From positions 372,001 through 436,000 of the forward strand of contig NZ_JAJONA010000001.1 of assembly GCF_024699985.1 (NCBI RefSeq): 64,000 nt of DNA, given 5' to 3'. The notes below the pieces were generated by a model, which made no database searches, was not told the DNA's origin, and worked only from the letters and a program-made list of their open reading frames with translations. Of this stretch, positions 13,362-22,028 are shown piece after piece. Within the stretch, counting starts at the first letter, position 1. Every line of letters begins with the position of its first letter. A program made the position numbers and the translations under genes. The stretch is from Phenylobacterium sp. J367 (GTDB taxonomy: Bacteria; Pseudomonadota; Alphaproteobacteria; Caulobacterales; Caulobacteraceae).

Positions 13362-13682
13362 ATGCACGAGATGCTCGCCGAGGCGGTCGACGCCGAGGCC
13401 CTCTCCACAGCGGGACAGACACGACTGTCGAAGCTGAAGCCGGGCGACCGCGGCGTGATCGTCGACGTCCGCGCGGACCACGCCACCGACCACCACGGGG
13501 TCGACGTCCACGAGCTGGAGCGCCGCCTGCTGGAGTTCGGCTTCGTGGAAGGCGCCCGCTTCGAGGTGCTGCACGAGGGCATGTTCGGCGCCGACCCGAT
13601 CGCGCTGCGCCTCGACGACATGCGCGTGGCCCTGCGCCGCCGCGACGCCCACGACGTGTGGGTTCAACTGGAGTCCAAATGA
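13362..13682 (+). CDS. feoA: Ferrous iron transport protein A
   Basis: The 106-residue protein contains the FeoA SH3-like domain (LSKLKPGDRGVIVDV, then RRLLEFGFVEGARFEVLHEGMFGADP-type sequence, ending in a beta strand). It is slightly longer than the usual 75-85 residues because of an N-terminal extension and a His/Asp insertion (RADHATDHHGVDVH) that could bind metal. Its stop codon overlaps the feoB start (ATGA). FeoA works with FeoB in the inner membrane to take up Fe2+. A Fur-like site lies just upstream. Confidence 0.85.
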   Translation: MHEMLAEAVDAEALSTAGQTRLSKLKPGDRGVIVDVRADHATDHHGVDVHELERRLLEFGFVEGARFEVLHEGMFGADPIALRLDDMRVALRRRDAHDVWVQLESK

Positions 13683-15688
13683 GTGAAGGCGTCCTGCCCT
13701 CCGCGCGCGTGGCGCTGGTCGGCAATCCCAACACCGGCAAGACCGCCCTCTTCAACGCCCTGACCGGGGCCCGCCAGAAGGTGGCGAACTACGCGGGCGT
13801 CACCGTCGAGCGGAAGGAAGGCTTCGTCACCAGCGCCGCAGGCCGCAGCCTGTCGGTGCTCGACCTGCCGGGCACCTATTCGCTGCGTGCGCGCAGCCCC
13901 GACGAGGCGGTCACCCGCGACGCGGTCCTGGGCCGGCTGTCGGGCGAGGTCCCGCCGGACGTGGTGGTGGCCGTGGCCGACGCCACCAACCTGCGCCTCG
14001 TGCTGCGCCTGATCCTGGAGCTGAAGGCCGTCGGCCGGCCGATGGTGCTGGCGCTCAACATGTACGACATCGCCCAGCGCCAGGGCCTCAGGATCGACCT
14101 TGAGGGCCTGCAGAAGGAGCTGGGCTGCCCGATCGTCACCACCGTCGCCACCCGCAAGCGCGGCATCGACGAGCTGGTCGGCCAGATCGAGGCGCTGGCC
14201 GCCGCCGGCGCGCTGACCGGCGAGAACATCTGGCGCGAGCCCACCGCCCCCGAGATCCGCCTGGCCCACCGCGAGGCCCAGCGGATCCTCAAGACCTATG
14301 TCCGGCCGCCGGAGCATCCCGACACCCTGACCGGCCGGGTCGACGCCGTCCTGCTGCATCCCGTGGCGGGCCTGGCGATCCTGCTGGCCCTGCTGTTCGT
14401 GATGTTCCAGGCGGTGTTCACCTGGGCCGGACCGGCCCAGGACCTGATCGACGCGGGTTTCGTGGCGCTGGGCGAGCTGGTCGGCCGCGTCCTGCCCGAC
14501 GGCCTGGTGCACAGCCTGATCGTCGACGGCCTGATCGCCGGGGTCGGCAGTGTGCTGGTCTTCCTGCCGCAGATCCTGATCCTGTTCTTCTTCATCATCC
14601 TGCTCGAGGACTTCGGGTACATGGCCCGCGCCGCGTTCCTGATGGACAAGATCATGGGCGGCGCCGGCCTCCACGGGCGGGCCTTCATCCCGCTGCTCTC
14701 AAGCTTCGCCTGCGCGATCCCGGGGATCATGGCGGCCCGGGTCATCGACCAGAAGCGGGACCGGATGACCACCATCCTGGTGGCGCCCCTGATGACCTGC
14801 TCGGCGCGGATCCCGGTCTACACCCTGATCATCTCGGCCTTCATCCCGGACCGGACCGTCGGCCCGGGCCTGAACCTCCAGGGCCTGGTGATGTTCGGCC
14901 TCTACGGCGCCGGCATCGCGAGCGCGCTCGCCGTCTCCTTCGTGATCCGCAAGGTGTTCTGGCGCGGCGCGGTCGAGCCGTTCCTGATGGAGCTGCCGAC
15001 CTACAAGATGCCCAGCGCCGCGAACGTGGCGCGCAACCTGCTGCTGCGGGCGCAGATCTTCATCGGCCGGGCCGGCCGCATCATCCTGCCGCTAATGGTG
15101 CTCGTGTGGGTGCTCTCGACCTTCCCCTCGCCGCCTCCGGGCGCGACGGAACCGGCCATCGACTACAGCTTCGCCGGCATGATCGGCCACGCGATCCAGC
15201 CGCTGTTCGCCCCGATCGGCTTCAACTGGCAGATGGTCGTCGCCCTGATCCCGGGCTTCGCCGCCCGCGAGGTGGCGGTGGCGGCGCTGGGCACCGTCTA
15301 TGCGGTGGGCGACGCCGAGGCCAACGTCGGCGCGCTCGGCGCCCGGCTGGCGGAGACCTGGTCCCTGGCCACCGGCCTCTCCTTCCTCGCCTGGTACGTC
15401 TTCGCGCCGCAGTGCGTGGCGACGCTCGGCGTCGTGAAGCGGGAGACCAACTCCTGGGGCTGGATGGGCGTGATGTTCGGCTACATGCTGGCGCTGGCCT
15501 ACCTCGCCTCGCTGATCGTCTATCACGGGGCGGTGGCGCTCGGCTGGGGGCTAGCCCCCGAGCCGCCGACTTGGCCCCGGTCTTGCAGCCCTCCGTGCCA
15601 GGGCCCAAAGGGCGCGCCTTTCCCGTACCGATCCGGGATTCCCATGGCAGGGGGGCCGCTCCGGGACACCTGTTCCATCCCGGGATGA
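13679..15688 (+). CDS. feoB: Ferrous iron transporter B
   Basis: FeoB imports Fe2+ through the inner membrane. The N-terminal G domain shows G1 VGNPNTGKTALFN, G2/switch YAGVTVERKEG, G3 DLPGTYSL and G4 NMYD. The membrane part has the two gate-type repeats (EDFGYMARAAFLMDK and PLMTCSARIPVYTL). The last 48 residues, after GAVALGWG, are Pro-rich and unlike FeoB. If the five-G run at about 15547-15551 should be four, the protein would stop there as GWG, followed by a GGGGGCTAGCCCCC palindrome. The 3' end is therefore uncertain. Confidence 0.9.
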   Translation: MSEGVLPSARVALVGNPNTGKTALFNALTGARQKVANYAGVTVERKEGFVTSAAGRSLSVLDLPGTYSLRARSPDEAVTRDAVLGRLSGEVPPDVVVAVADATNLRLVLRLILELKAVGRPMVLALNMYDIAQRQGLRIDLEGLQKELGCPIVTTVATRKRGIDELVGQIEALAAAGALTGENIWREPTAPEIRLAHREAQRILKTYVRPPEHPDTLTGRVDAVLLHPVAGLAILLALLFVMFQAVFTWAGPAQDLIDAGFVALGELVGRVLPDGLVHSLIVDGLIAGVGSVLVFLPQILILFFFIILLEDFGYMARAAFLMDKIMGGAGLHGRAFIPLLSSFACAIPGIMAARVIDQKRDRMTTILVAPLMTCSARIPVYTLIISAFIPDRTVGPGLNLQGLVMFGLYGAGIASALAVSFVIRKVFWRGAVEPFLMELPTYKMPSAANVARNLLLRAQIFIGRAGRIILPLMVLVWVLSTFPSPPPGATEPAIDYSFAGMIGHAIQPLFAPIGFNWQMVVALIPGFAAREVAVAALGTVYAVGDAEANVGALGARLAETWSLATGLSFLAWYVFAPQCVATLGVVKRETNSWGWMGVMFGYMLALAYLASLIVYHGAVALGWGLAPEPPTWPRSCSPPCQGPKGAPFPYRSGIPMAGGPLRDTCSIPG

Positions 15689-15769
15689 AACCCAGGGATG
15701 CAATTAACCAAACGTTCGCCTTGCCGCTTAACGCGCAAGTAAAGACGTCCGTGGCAGCTTGGCTATGCC

Positions 15770-16094
15770 ATGGGAAAGAACCTGGAAATGTCCTCCGACG
15801 TGCAAACCGGCAAGAAGCCGGCGCGGGTCAATCAGACCCTCGCCAAGCATGTGCGTGAGGTGCTCCTGATGCTCGGCGGCGAAGCGCACCGGGCTCTGGT
15901 GATCGAGCAAGTGGCCCGCACGCTTGGCCACGACGTCCGTCAAATCCCCCGAGGAGCTGCAATCGGCCCTCATCCACACGTTCGAAGAGAACTGGCGGGA
16001 TGAGCGTCGGCGCGCCGCCTACGGCTTCCACTTGCCGTTCGGCGAAGGCTCGCACCGCTGGGGCTGCCGGGACGCGTCCGCCCTCGTCCACTAG
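15770..16094 (+). CDS. Small conserved-looking hypothetical protein (one frameshift)
   Basis: The reading starts at ATG 15770 (MGKNLEMSSDVQTGKK) and runs to TLGHDVRQ. One extra A in the AAA run at 15942-15944 then shifts the frame; after correction it continues SPEELQSALIHTFEENW and ends RWGCRDASALVH. The product is about 107 residues, soluble, with a helical N-terminal half that includes HVREVLLMLGGEAHRALVIEQVA. This pattern hints at a small winged-helix or regulatory fold, but no family is recognised. It stands alone between feoB and a convergent marR gene. Confidence 0.5.
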
Positions 16095-16127
16095 GACCGG
16101 GTCCGGGCGCCGTCAGGCCAGAGGTCT

Positions 16128-16639
16128 TCAGGCAAGACGGGGCGGTTCCGCCTCGCCGGCCAGTTGGCCCGCCGCCGTCTGCAGCCGCCCGAGCAGCCGC
16201 TTGAGCAACGCGACGTCCTCGGGCGACAGCCCGGAGATCAGCGCCGCCTCGTAGGCCAGCGCAAGGGGGCGATCTCGGCGTGCAGCCGGACCCCCTGCGG
16301 CGTCAGCGCCAGCACGTGGCTGCGCCCGTCGGCGGCATGGTCGGTCCGGCCGATCAGATGCCGCTTCACGAGGCCCTGGGCCGCGCGGCTGACCGTCACC
16401 TTGTCCATCACCGTGCGCGCCACGATCTGGCCCTGGGTCAGGGGACCGTCCTCGGCGAGCACGCAGACCAGCCGCCACTGCGGGATCGTCAGCGCGAACC
16501 GGTCCTGGTAGGCCCGCGCGATCAGCCCGGAGACGGCGTTCGACGCCACCGACAGCCGGTAGGGCAGATAGGCGTCGAGCCGGAGCTCCGCCTCGTCCCC
16601 ATCGCTGGCCTTCCGGTCGCTGGCCTTCGCCTGGCTCAT
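16128..16639 (-). CDS. MarR-family regulator of the homogentisate operon (one frameshift)
   Basis: The protein starts at ATG 16639 and shows the MarR winged helix (LTIPQWRLVCVLAEDGPLTQ, then VMDKVTVSRAAQGLVKRHLI and the wing DGRSHVLALTPQG). The frame breaks at a five-G run (16265-16269). Adding one G gives APLALAYEAALISGLSPED and a normal C-terminal dimerisation helix ending PPRLA. The corrected length is about 170 residues. Its start overlaps the end of the fumarylacetoacetase gene (ATGA). As the last gene of the tyrosine-degradation operon it probably represses that operon and senses a pathway aromatic such as homogentisate; this is inference. Confidence 0.75.
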
Positions 16640-17640
16640 GCCGGGCGTACCTCCTGCTCAATTGCGCCAAAGATCGTGTGGCGCTTGGCGTCGCGCATTT
16701 CGATCCGCACCACGTCGCCGTGCTTGAGGAAGGGCGTCTTCGCCGCGCCTTCGAGCAGGGTCTCGACCGTCCGCAACTCTGCGAGGCAGGAATAGCCGAC
16801 ACCACCCTGGGACACAGGTTTCCCTGGACCGCCGTCCGGTCCTCGATTCGACACCGTGCCCGAGCCGATGATCGTCCCGGCCGACAGGCTGCGGGTCTTG
16901 GCGGCATGCGCGATCAGGGTCCCGAAGTCGAAGGTCATGTCGACCCCGGCGTCGGCCTCGCCCAGCGGCTTGCCGTTCAGCTCGACCTCCAGCTTTCCGG
17001 AGAGCCTGCCGTCCTTCCAGCCCGGCAGGCTGTCCGGCGTCACGGCCACCGGCGAGAAGGCGGACGCGGGCTTCGCCTGGAAGAAGCCGAACCCCTTGGC
17101 GAGCTCGTTCGGGATCAGGTTGCGGAGCGAGACGTCGTTGCAGAGCAGCACCAGCCGGATGGCGGCCAGGGCCTCCTCGCGGCTCGCGCCCTGCGGCACG
17201 TCGCCGGTGATCACCGCGATCTCGGCCTCCATGTCGCCGCCCCAGGCCTCGTCGGCCAGCGGGATCGGATCGCGCGGGCCCAGGAAGCCGTCCGAGCCGC
17301 CCTGGTACATCAGGGGGTCGGTCCAGAAGCTCTCGGGCATCTCGGCGCCGCGCGCCTTCCGCACCAGCTCCACGTGGTTCACATAGGCCGAGCCGTCGGC
17401 CCACTGGTAGGCGCGCGGCAGGGGGCTCGCCGCGGCGTGCTCGTGGAAGCGCTCCTTCGGCACCGCCCCGTGCTCCAGGCTTTCGGCGAGACCCCGCAGG
17501 TCCGGCTCCATCCGCCACCAGTGGTCCAGCGCGTGCTGCAGGGTGGGCGCGATGTGGCTCGCGTCGGTGAACCAGGCGAGGTCGTTGGAGACCACCACCA
17601 GACGGCCGTCGCGGCCGCCCCTCAGGGACGCAAGCTTCAT
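16636..17640 (-). CDS. Fumarylacetoacetate hydrolase family protein
   Basis: This 334-residue protein has the FAH C-terminal fold with metal-binding acidic residues in GGDMEAEIAVITGDVPQG and GVDMTFDFGTLIAHAAKT, plus the late GSGTVSNRGPDGGPG motif. In this operon it should cleave fumarylacetoacetate to fumarate and acetoacetate, the last step of tyrosine degradation. It follows the 98-codon gene by 21 bp and overlaps marR. It is shorter than the eukaryotic FAH (about 420 residues) but normal for bacterial members of this pathway. Confidence 0.82.
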   Translation of the reverse strand: MKLASLRGGRDGRLVVVSNDLAWFTDASHIAPTLQHALDHWWRMEPDLRGLAESLEHGAVPKERFHEHAAASPLPRAYQWADGSAYVNHVELVRKARGAEMPESFWTDPLMYQGGSDGFLGPRDPIPLADEAWGGDMEAEIAVITGDVPQGASREEALAAIRLVLLCNDVSLRNLIPNELAKGFGFFQAKPASAFSPVAVTPDSLPGWKDGRLSGKLEVELNGKPLGEADAGVDMTFDFGTLIAHAAKTRSLSAGTIIGSGTVSNRGPDGGPGKPVSQGGVGYSCLAELRTVETLLEGAAKTPFLKHGDVVRIEMRDAKRHTIFGAIEQEVRPA

Positions 17641-17661
17641 GTCCTCGCCTACTCTTTCTCG

Positions 17662-17958
17662 TTACGCGGTTTCGCGGTGGATGGTGCGCACGACGCTGAC
17701 GCCGTCCTCATAGGCCTGCGGCTCATAGACGGTGACCTCGACGCGGATGTCGCCGCCGGGGTCGCCCTCCCACAGGTAGCTGCGCTCGAAACAGACGGCG
17801 CGGCCCTCCGGCGTGAAGCCTTCGAAGGTGTCGCCCCAGGGGGTGTGGTCGCGGAGCTGGCGCCAGCCGAGCGTGCAGGCCCGGTCGATCTCCTCGCGGG
17901 CGGCGGCGTCCATGTCGGTCTCGAACTGGTCCAAGATCCCTCCCCGCCCGGGCCTCAA
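17662..17958 (-). CDS. Small hypothetical protein in the homogentisate operon
   Basis: The 98-codon frame begins at a TTG that overlaps the hmgA stop codon (TTGA). A better-placed TTG at 17934 is preceded by GGGAGGGATC and would give a 90-residue protein beginning with QFETDMDAAAREEID after the start. The product is acidic and soluble, with CTLGWRQLRDHTPWGDTFEGF in the middle and beta-like strands at the end (RSYLWEGDPGGDIRVEVTVYE). No named family is recognised. Its place between hmgA and the hydrolase gene suggests a role in the same pathway. Confidence 0.6.
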   Translation of the reverse strand: MRPGRGGILDQFETDMDAAAREEIDRACTLGWRQLRDHTPWGDTFEGFTPEGRAVCFERSYLWEGDPGGDIRVEVTVYEPQAYEDGVSVVRTIHRETA

Positions 17959-19094
17959 GGCTGGGCGGTCTTCCAGCTGTCCACGTAGGCGGGATTTTCC
18001 ACGGACGCGGCCGCCTCGCCAACCTCCAGCGGATCGCGGGTGTCGATCATCACGGCGTATTCATCCGTGGCCGGCTTCGGCTGGATCAGCATGTTCTTCA
18101 GCGCCTTCGGGTGCGGCCCGTGGGTGAATCCGGACGGGTGGAAGGTCATCATCCCGGCCTCGATGTGGTCGCGGCTGAAGAAGTCGCCGGCGTGGTAGAA
18201 CAGCACCTCGTCGAAGTCGTCGTTGTTGTGGAAGAACGGCACCTTCAGCGCGCCCGGATCGGTCTCGAAGGGCCTGGGCGTGAAGGTGCAGACCACAAAC
18301 CGGTCGCTCAGGAACGTCGTGTGGACCGACGGCGGCAGGTGGTAGCGGTGGCTGGCGATCGGGCGGATGTCCTTGACGTTCAGGCGCACCGGCGCGAGCT
18401 CGCCGTGCCAGCCGACGGCGTCCAGCGGATTGTAAGGGTAGGTCACCACCGACACCTGGCCGCGCTTCTTGATCTCCACGCGGAAGTCCCCGGCCTCGGC
18501 CTGGTGCGCCTTGAAGGCCTCGTCGAGGGCCGGCGTCTCCAGCATGGCCGGATCGAACAGGGCGTGGCCGCCCAGCAGCCCCTTGTCCGGCAGGCCGAAG
18601 TGGGTGTTCGTCGCCTGGATCATCAGGATCGCGGTGGGCTCGGCGGGGGCGAGCCGCCACATGGTCCCGCGCGGCAGGTAGAGGTAGTCGCCGGCGCGAT
18701 AGGCCAGCCGGCCGTAGTCGCAGAAGAGGTCGCCGGTCCCCTGGTGCACGAACAGGAGCTGGTCGCCGTCGGCGTTGCGGGCCAGCGACGGCATGGCCTC
18801 GGCCAGCTTCCAGAAGCGCACCTCGGTCGCCGCGTTGTGCAGCACCACGCCCGCCGCCCAGGGGCTGGGTTCGGCGGCGTTCAGCCGGGCGAGGTCGAAG
18901 GCGCGGGGCCGGAGCGGCCCCTCGAAGCTCGTCCAGCCGGTCGGCGGCCGCTGATGGTGGATGAAGGCGGCCGGCCCAAAGAAGCCCTCCTTGGAGATCT
19001 CCCGCTCGTAGGTCCCCTCGGGCAGGTCGGCGTGGGCCTGCCTGGAGTGCACGCCTTGCGCGGCGCGGACGGGGATCCAGTTGCGGTTCGCCAT
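17955..19094 (-). CDS. hmgA: Homogentisate 1,2-dioxygenase
   Basis: This 379-residue cupin-fold enzyme opens the ring of homogentisate to maleylacetoacetate using Fe2+ and O2. The iron-ligand region is visible near the C-terminus: FFHNNDDFDEVLFYHAGDFF, then MMTFHPSGFTHGPHP. The N-terminal cupin strand DYLYLPRGTMWRL is also typical. It starts at ATG 19094, one base after the end of the isoaspartyl peptidase gene. It is the second step after hppD in the operon. Confidence 0.88.
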   Translation of the reverse strand: MANRNWIPVRAAQGVHSRQAHADLPEGTYEREISKEGFFGPAAFIHHQRPPTGWTSFEGPLRPRAFDLARLNAAEPSPWAAGVVLHNAATEVRFWKLAEAMPSLARNADGDQLLFVHQGTGDLFCDYGRLAYRAGDYLYLPRGTMWRLAPAEPTAILMIQATNTHFGLPDKGLLGGHALFDPAMLETPALDEAFKAHQAEAGDFRVEIKKRGQVSVVTYPYNPLDAVGWHGELAPVRLNVKDIRPIASHRYHLPPSVHTTFLSDRFVVCTFTPRPFETDPGALKVPFFHNNDDFDEVLFYHAGDFFSRDHIEAGMMTFHPSGFTHGPHPKALKNMLIQPKPATDEYAVMIDTRDPLEVGEAAASVENPAYVDSWKTAQP

Positions 19095-19095
19095 G

Positions 19096-20169
19096 TCAGG
19101 GATCGTCCTTGTAGATGCCGACCGTCAGCGGCTGGCCGTCGGCGATCTTCGCCCGGTACATGCCGGACGTGTTGAAGCTCCAGGCCATGTCGCCGTTCGG
19201 GGCGACCGCGATGACCCCGCCGTCGCCCTTCAGGGCCGTGAGGTCCTTCTGGATCACCTCGTCGGCGGCGGCCTGCAGGCTGAGGCCCTTGTATTCCACG
19301 AGCGCGCAGATCTTCCGGGCCACGGTCAGGCGGATGAAGTACTCGCCCGTCCCCGTGGCCGAGACCGCGCAGGACCGGTTGGAGGCGTAGGTGCCCGCCC
19401 CGATGATCGGCGCATCGCCCACCCGGCCCCAGCGCTTGGCGGTGGTCCCGCCGGTCGAGGTGCCGGCCGCCACGTTGCCGCGGCTGTCCAGGGCGACGAC
19501 GCCCACGGTGCCGAACTTCTTCTTGAGGTCGATCAGGTCGGCGTTGCGGCCGCCGTCCTCGTCGTGGACCAGCTCGGCCATGGCGCCGGGCTTCGCGCCC
19601 GCGGGCTTGGCCGGGACCGGCAGGCCCTGGCGCTTCAGTTCCCGTTCGAGGCCCTGCCAGCGCCGCTCGGTGTAGAAGAACGACGGGTCGACCTGTTCCA
19701 GATTCTGGGTCCGGGCGAACTCGTCGGCGCCCTCGCCCATCAGCATGACGTGCGGCGACTTCTCCATCACCGCGCGGGCCAGGCTGATCGGGTGGCGCGT
19801 GGTGGTCGCGCCGGCGACCGCGCCGGCCATCAGGTTCGAGCCGTCCATCACCGAGCTGTCGAGCTCGTTCTTCCCCTCGGCGGTGAAGACCGCCCCGCGG
19901 CCGGCGTTGAACAGCGGGTCGTCCTCGAGGATCCGGACCGCCGCCTCGATGGCGTCCAGCGCCGAGCCGCCCTTCTTCAGGACGTCGGCGCCCGTATTGG
20001 CGACCCGGGTCATGGCCTCGCGATAGGCCCTGTCCTGCTCGGGGCTGAGGTCCTTCTTCTCGATGACGCCGGCCCCGCCGTGCACCACCAGCGCCCATTT
20101 CGGCTTGGCCTGCGCCGCACCACCCATCGCCATCACCGCCACCGACAGAAGAACCGCAATACGCCGCAT
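19096..20169 (-). CDS. Isoaspartyl peptidase / L-asparaginase (Ntn hydrolase), secreted
   Basis: This 357-residue protein has a signal peptide (MRRIAVLLSVAVMAMGGAAQA) and is a plant-type asparaginase/isoaspartyl peptidase. Signatures are WALVVHGGAGVIEKKDL at the N-terminus, NAGRGAVFTAEGKNELDSS, and the autocleavage site KKFGTVGVVALDSRGNVAAG, in which the Thr of GTVGVVA becomes the nucleophile. It should hydrolyse isoaspartyl dipeptides or asparagine in the periplasm. Its ATG overlaps the hppD stop (TAATG), and it is followed directly by hmgA. An enzyme of this type inside a homogentisate operon is unusual. Confidence 0.82.
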   Translation of the reverse strand: MRRIAVLLSVAVMAMGGAAQAKPKWALVVHGGAGVIEKKDLSPEQDRAYREAMTRVANTGADVLKKGGSALDAIEAAVRILEDDPLFNAGRGAVFTAEGKNELDSSVMDGSNLMAGAVAGATTTRHPISLARAVMEKSPHVMLMGEGADEFARTQNLEQVDPSFFYTERRWQGLERELKRQGLPVPAKPAGAKPGAMAELVHDEDGGRNADLIDLKKKFGTVGVVALDSRGNVAAGTSTGGTTAKRWGRVGDAPIIGAGTYASNRSCAVSATGTGEYFIRLTVARKICALVEYKGLSLQAAADEVIQKDLTALKGDGGVIAVAPNGDMAWSFNTSGMYRAKIADGQPLTVGIYKDDP

Positions 20170-21269
20170 TACCCCTCCTTGGCGGGCAGCACCCCCCGGC
20201 GGATCTGGTCGAGCTCGATCGACTCGAACAGCGCCTTGAAGTTGCCCTCGCCGAAGCCCTCGTTGCCCTTGCGCTGGATCATCTCGAAGAAGATCGGACC
20301 GATCATGTTCTCCGTGAAGATCTGCAGGAGCAGTCCTTGGCCTTCCGTGGGCGCGCCGTCCACCAGGATGCTGTCGGCCTTCAGCCTTTGCAGGTTCTCG
20401 CCGTGGCCCGGCACGCGGGCGTCGAGCTGCTCGTAATAGGTTTCGGGCGTCGACTGGAACTTCACGCCCCGCCCGCGCATCGTCTCCACCGCGTGGAAGA
20501 TGTCGTCGGTCCCCAGCGCCACGTGCTGGATGCCCTCGCCCTTGTAGTCCTTGAGAAATTCCTCGATCTGCGAGTGCTCGTCCTGGCTCTCGTTCAGCGG
20601 GATGCGGATCTTGCCGCACGGGCTGGTCATGGCCTTGGAGAACAGGCCCGTCTGGGCGCCCTCGATGTCGAAGTAGCGGATCTCCCGGAAGTTGAAGATG
20701 CGCTCGTAGAACTCCGCCCACTTGGCCATGTTGCCGCGGAACACGTTGTGGGTCAGGTGGTCGAGGTAGGTCAGGCCCACCGCATTCTTCTTCTCGGCCT
20801 CGGCCGCGCCCTCGATGGGGACGAAGTCGATGTCGTAGATCTCCTGCGCGCCGTAGCGGTCCACGAGGTAGAGGTTCGAGCCGCCGATCCCCTCGATCGC
20901 CGGGATGTTCAGCTCCATGGCGCCGACCGGGCCCACGACCTGCCTGGCGCCGCGTTCCAGGGCGAGCTTCAGCGCCTTGGCGGCGTCCTTCACGCGGAAG
21001 GCCATGGCGTTCGCCGACGGCCCGTGGGCCTGGCGGAACTCGGCGGGCTGGCCCTGCGGCTCCATGTTCAGGATGAAGTTGATGTCGCCCTGGCGGAAGC
21101 GCAGCACGTTCTTCGAGCGGTGTTTCGACACCGCCGTGAAGCCCATCAGCTCGAAGAGGCCCTTCAGGCGCTCCGGCTCGGGGGAGGTGAACTCCACGAA
21201 CTCGAAGCCGTCGGTGCCCAGCGGGTTCTCGAAGAGGTCGCGGGCGGCGGTTTCGGTCTGCATGGTCAT
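20169..21269 (-). CDS. hppD: 4-Hydroxyphenylpyruvate dioxygenase
   Basis: This enzyme turns 4-hydroxyphenylpyruvate into homogentisate, the entry step of the operon. The iron ligands are seen in GLTYLDHLTHNVFRGNMAKW, EGIQHVALGTDDIF and GLLLQIFTENMIGPIFFE. ATG 21269 (MTMQTETA) is preferred over the longer reading from 21302 because AAGGAGAC lies 6 bp before it. The length of 366 residues is normal. It is the promoter-proximal gene of a run of six leftward genes ending in marR. No maleylacetoacetate isomerase gene is present. Confidence 0.9.
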   Translation of the reverse strand: MTMQTETAARDLFENPLGTDGFEFVEFTSPEPERLKGLFELMGFTAVSKHRSKNVLRFRQGDINFILNMEPQGQPAEFRQAHGPSANAMAFRVKDAAKALKLALERGARQVVGPVGAMELNIPAIEGIGGSNLYLVDRYGAQEIYDIDFVPIEGAAEAEKKNAVGLTYLDHLTHNVFRGNMAKWAEFYERIFNFREIRYFDIEGAQTGLFSKAMTSPCGKIRIPLNESQDEHSQIEEFLKDYKGEGIQHVALGTDDIFHAVETMRGRGVKFQSTPETYYEQLDARVPGHGENLQRLKADSILVDGAPTEGQGLLLQIFTENMIGPIFFEMIQRKGNEGFGEGNFKALFESIELDQIRRGVLPAKEG

Positions 21270-21305
21270 GGCCAGGTCTCCTTCGGCCGCAGGTCGTATC
21301 ATCTG

Positions 21306-21315
21306 AAACGAGTTT
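21306..21315. promoter_or_regulatory. Possible operator upstream of hppD
   Basis: AAACGAGTTT, an inverted pair AAAC-N2-GTTT, lies 37-46 bp upstream of the hppD start codon in an AT-rich stretch that should hold the operon promoter. It could be part of the MarR site. It is short and could be chance. Confidence 0.25.
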
Positions 21316-21421
21316 ATTCTAGCGGGGCGCGACGGCGCCCCGTCATCGCGAAAAGAGCGGGGCGCGAGACAGCGCGTTCGGCCCCTGCTAACAACGCTTC
21401 ACCTCCCCACACGGATCGCCG

Positions 21422-22000
21422 ATGTTCCGAAAGATGTACGACTGGGTGATGCGGCTGGCCGCGTCACGCCACGCGCCGCGGTCGCTCGCGGTCATCTCCT
21501 TCGCCGAGAGCAGCTTCTTCCCGATTCCCCCCGACGTCATGCTGGGGCCGATGGTGCTGGCGAGGCCGAACAAGGCCTTCGTCTACGCCGGGATCTGCAC
21601 CCTCGCCTCCGTGCTGGGCGGGCTCATGGGCTACGCCATCGGCGTCTTCCTGGAGCCGGTGGGGATGTTCATCCTGCAGCTGTTCGGCCACCCGGAGGGC
21701 CGTGAGGAATTCCAGCACTGGTTCGACCAGTGGGGCCTGGGCGTGATCCTCATCAAGGGCCTAACGCCGATCCCCTACAAGCTGGTGACCATCACCGCCG
21801 GCTTCGCCCGCTTCGACCTCTTCACCTTCATCTGGGCCTCGGTGGTCACCCGCGGGGCGCGGTTCTTCCTCGTCGCCGCGATCCTGAAGTACGCGGGCCC
21901 GGCCATGCTGAAGGAGTTCGAGCGGCGGATGAACCTCTACTCCATCCTGCTGCTGGCCATCCTGATCGGCGGCTTCGTGGCCGTGAAGGCCTTCCTGTAG
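21422..22000 (+). CDS. DedA/VTT (YqaA-like) membrane protein
   Basis: The 192-residue protein has about five hydrophobic segments and the VTT/DedA features: an N-terminal amphipathic helix, FAESSFFPIPPDVMLGPMVLA with the membrane-embedded Glu, and the later GLTPIPYKLVTITAGFARF with the conserved Pro and Gly residues. Such proteins act as lipid scramblases or carriers in the inner membrane (undecaprenyl phosphate recycling for some members). It is the first of three rightward genes, followed by dsbB 28 bp later. Confidence 0.78.
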   Translation: MFRKMYDWVMRLAASRHAPRSLAVISFAESSFFPIPPDVMLGPMVLARPNKAFVYAGICTLASVLGGLMGYAIGVFLEPVGMFILQLFGHPEGREEFQHWFDQWGLGVILIKGLTPIPYKLVTITAGFARFDLFTFIWASVVTRGARFFLVAAILKYAGPAMLKEFERRMNLYSILLLAILIGGFVAVKAFL

Positions 22001-22028
22001 GCCCCGGGTTGGGGTCATATCGCGCCAG

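Noticed and set aside
12384..13667. A 427-residue reading for the OmpA-like protein
   Set aside because: The extra N-terminus is antisense to feoA, while ATG 13178 begins a clear signal peptide.
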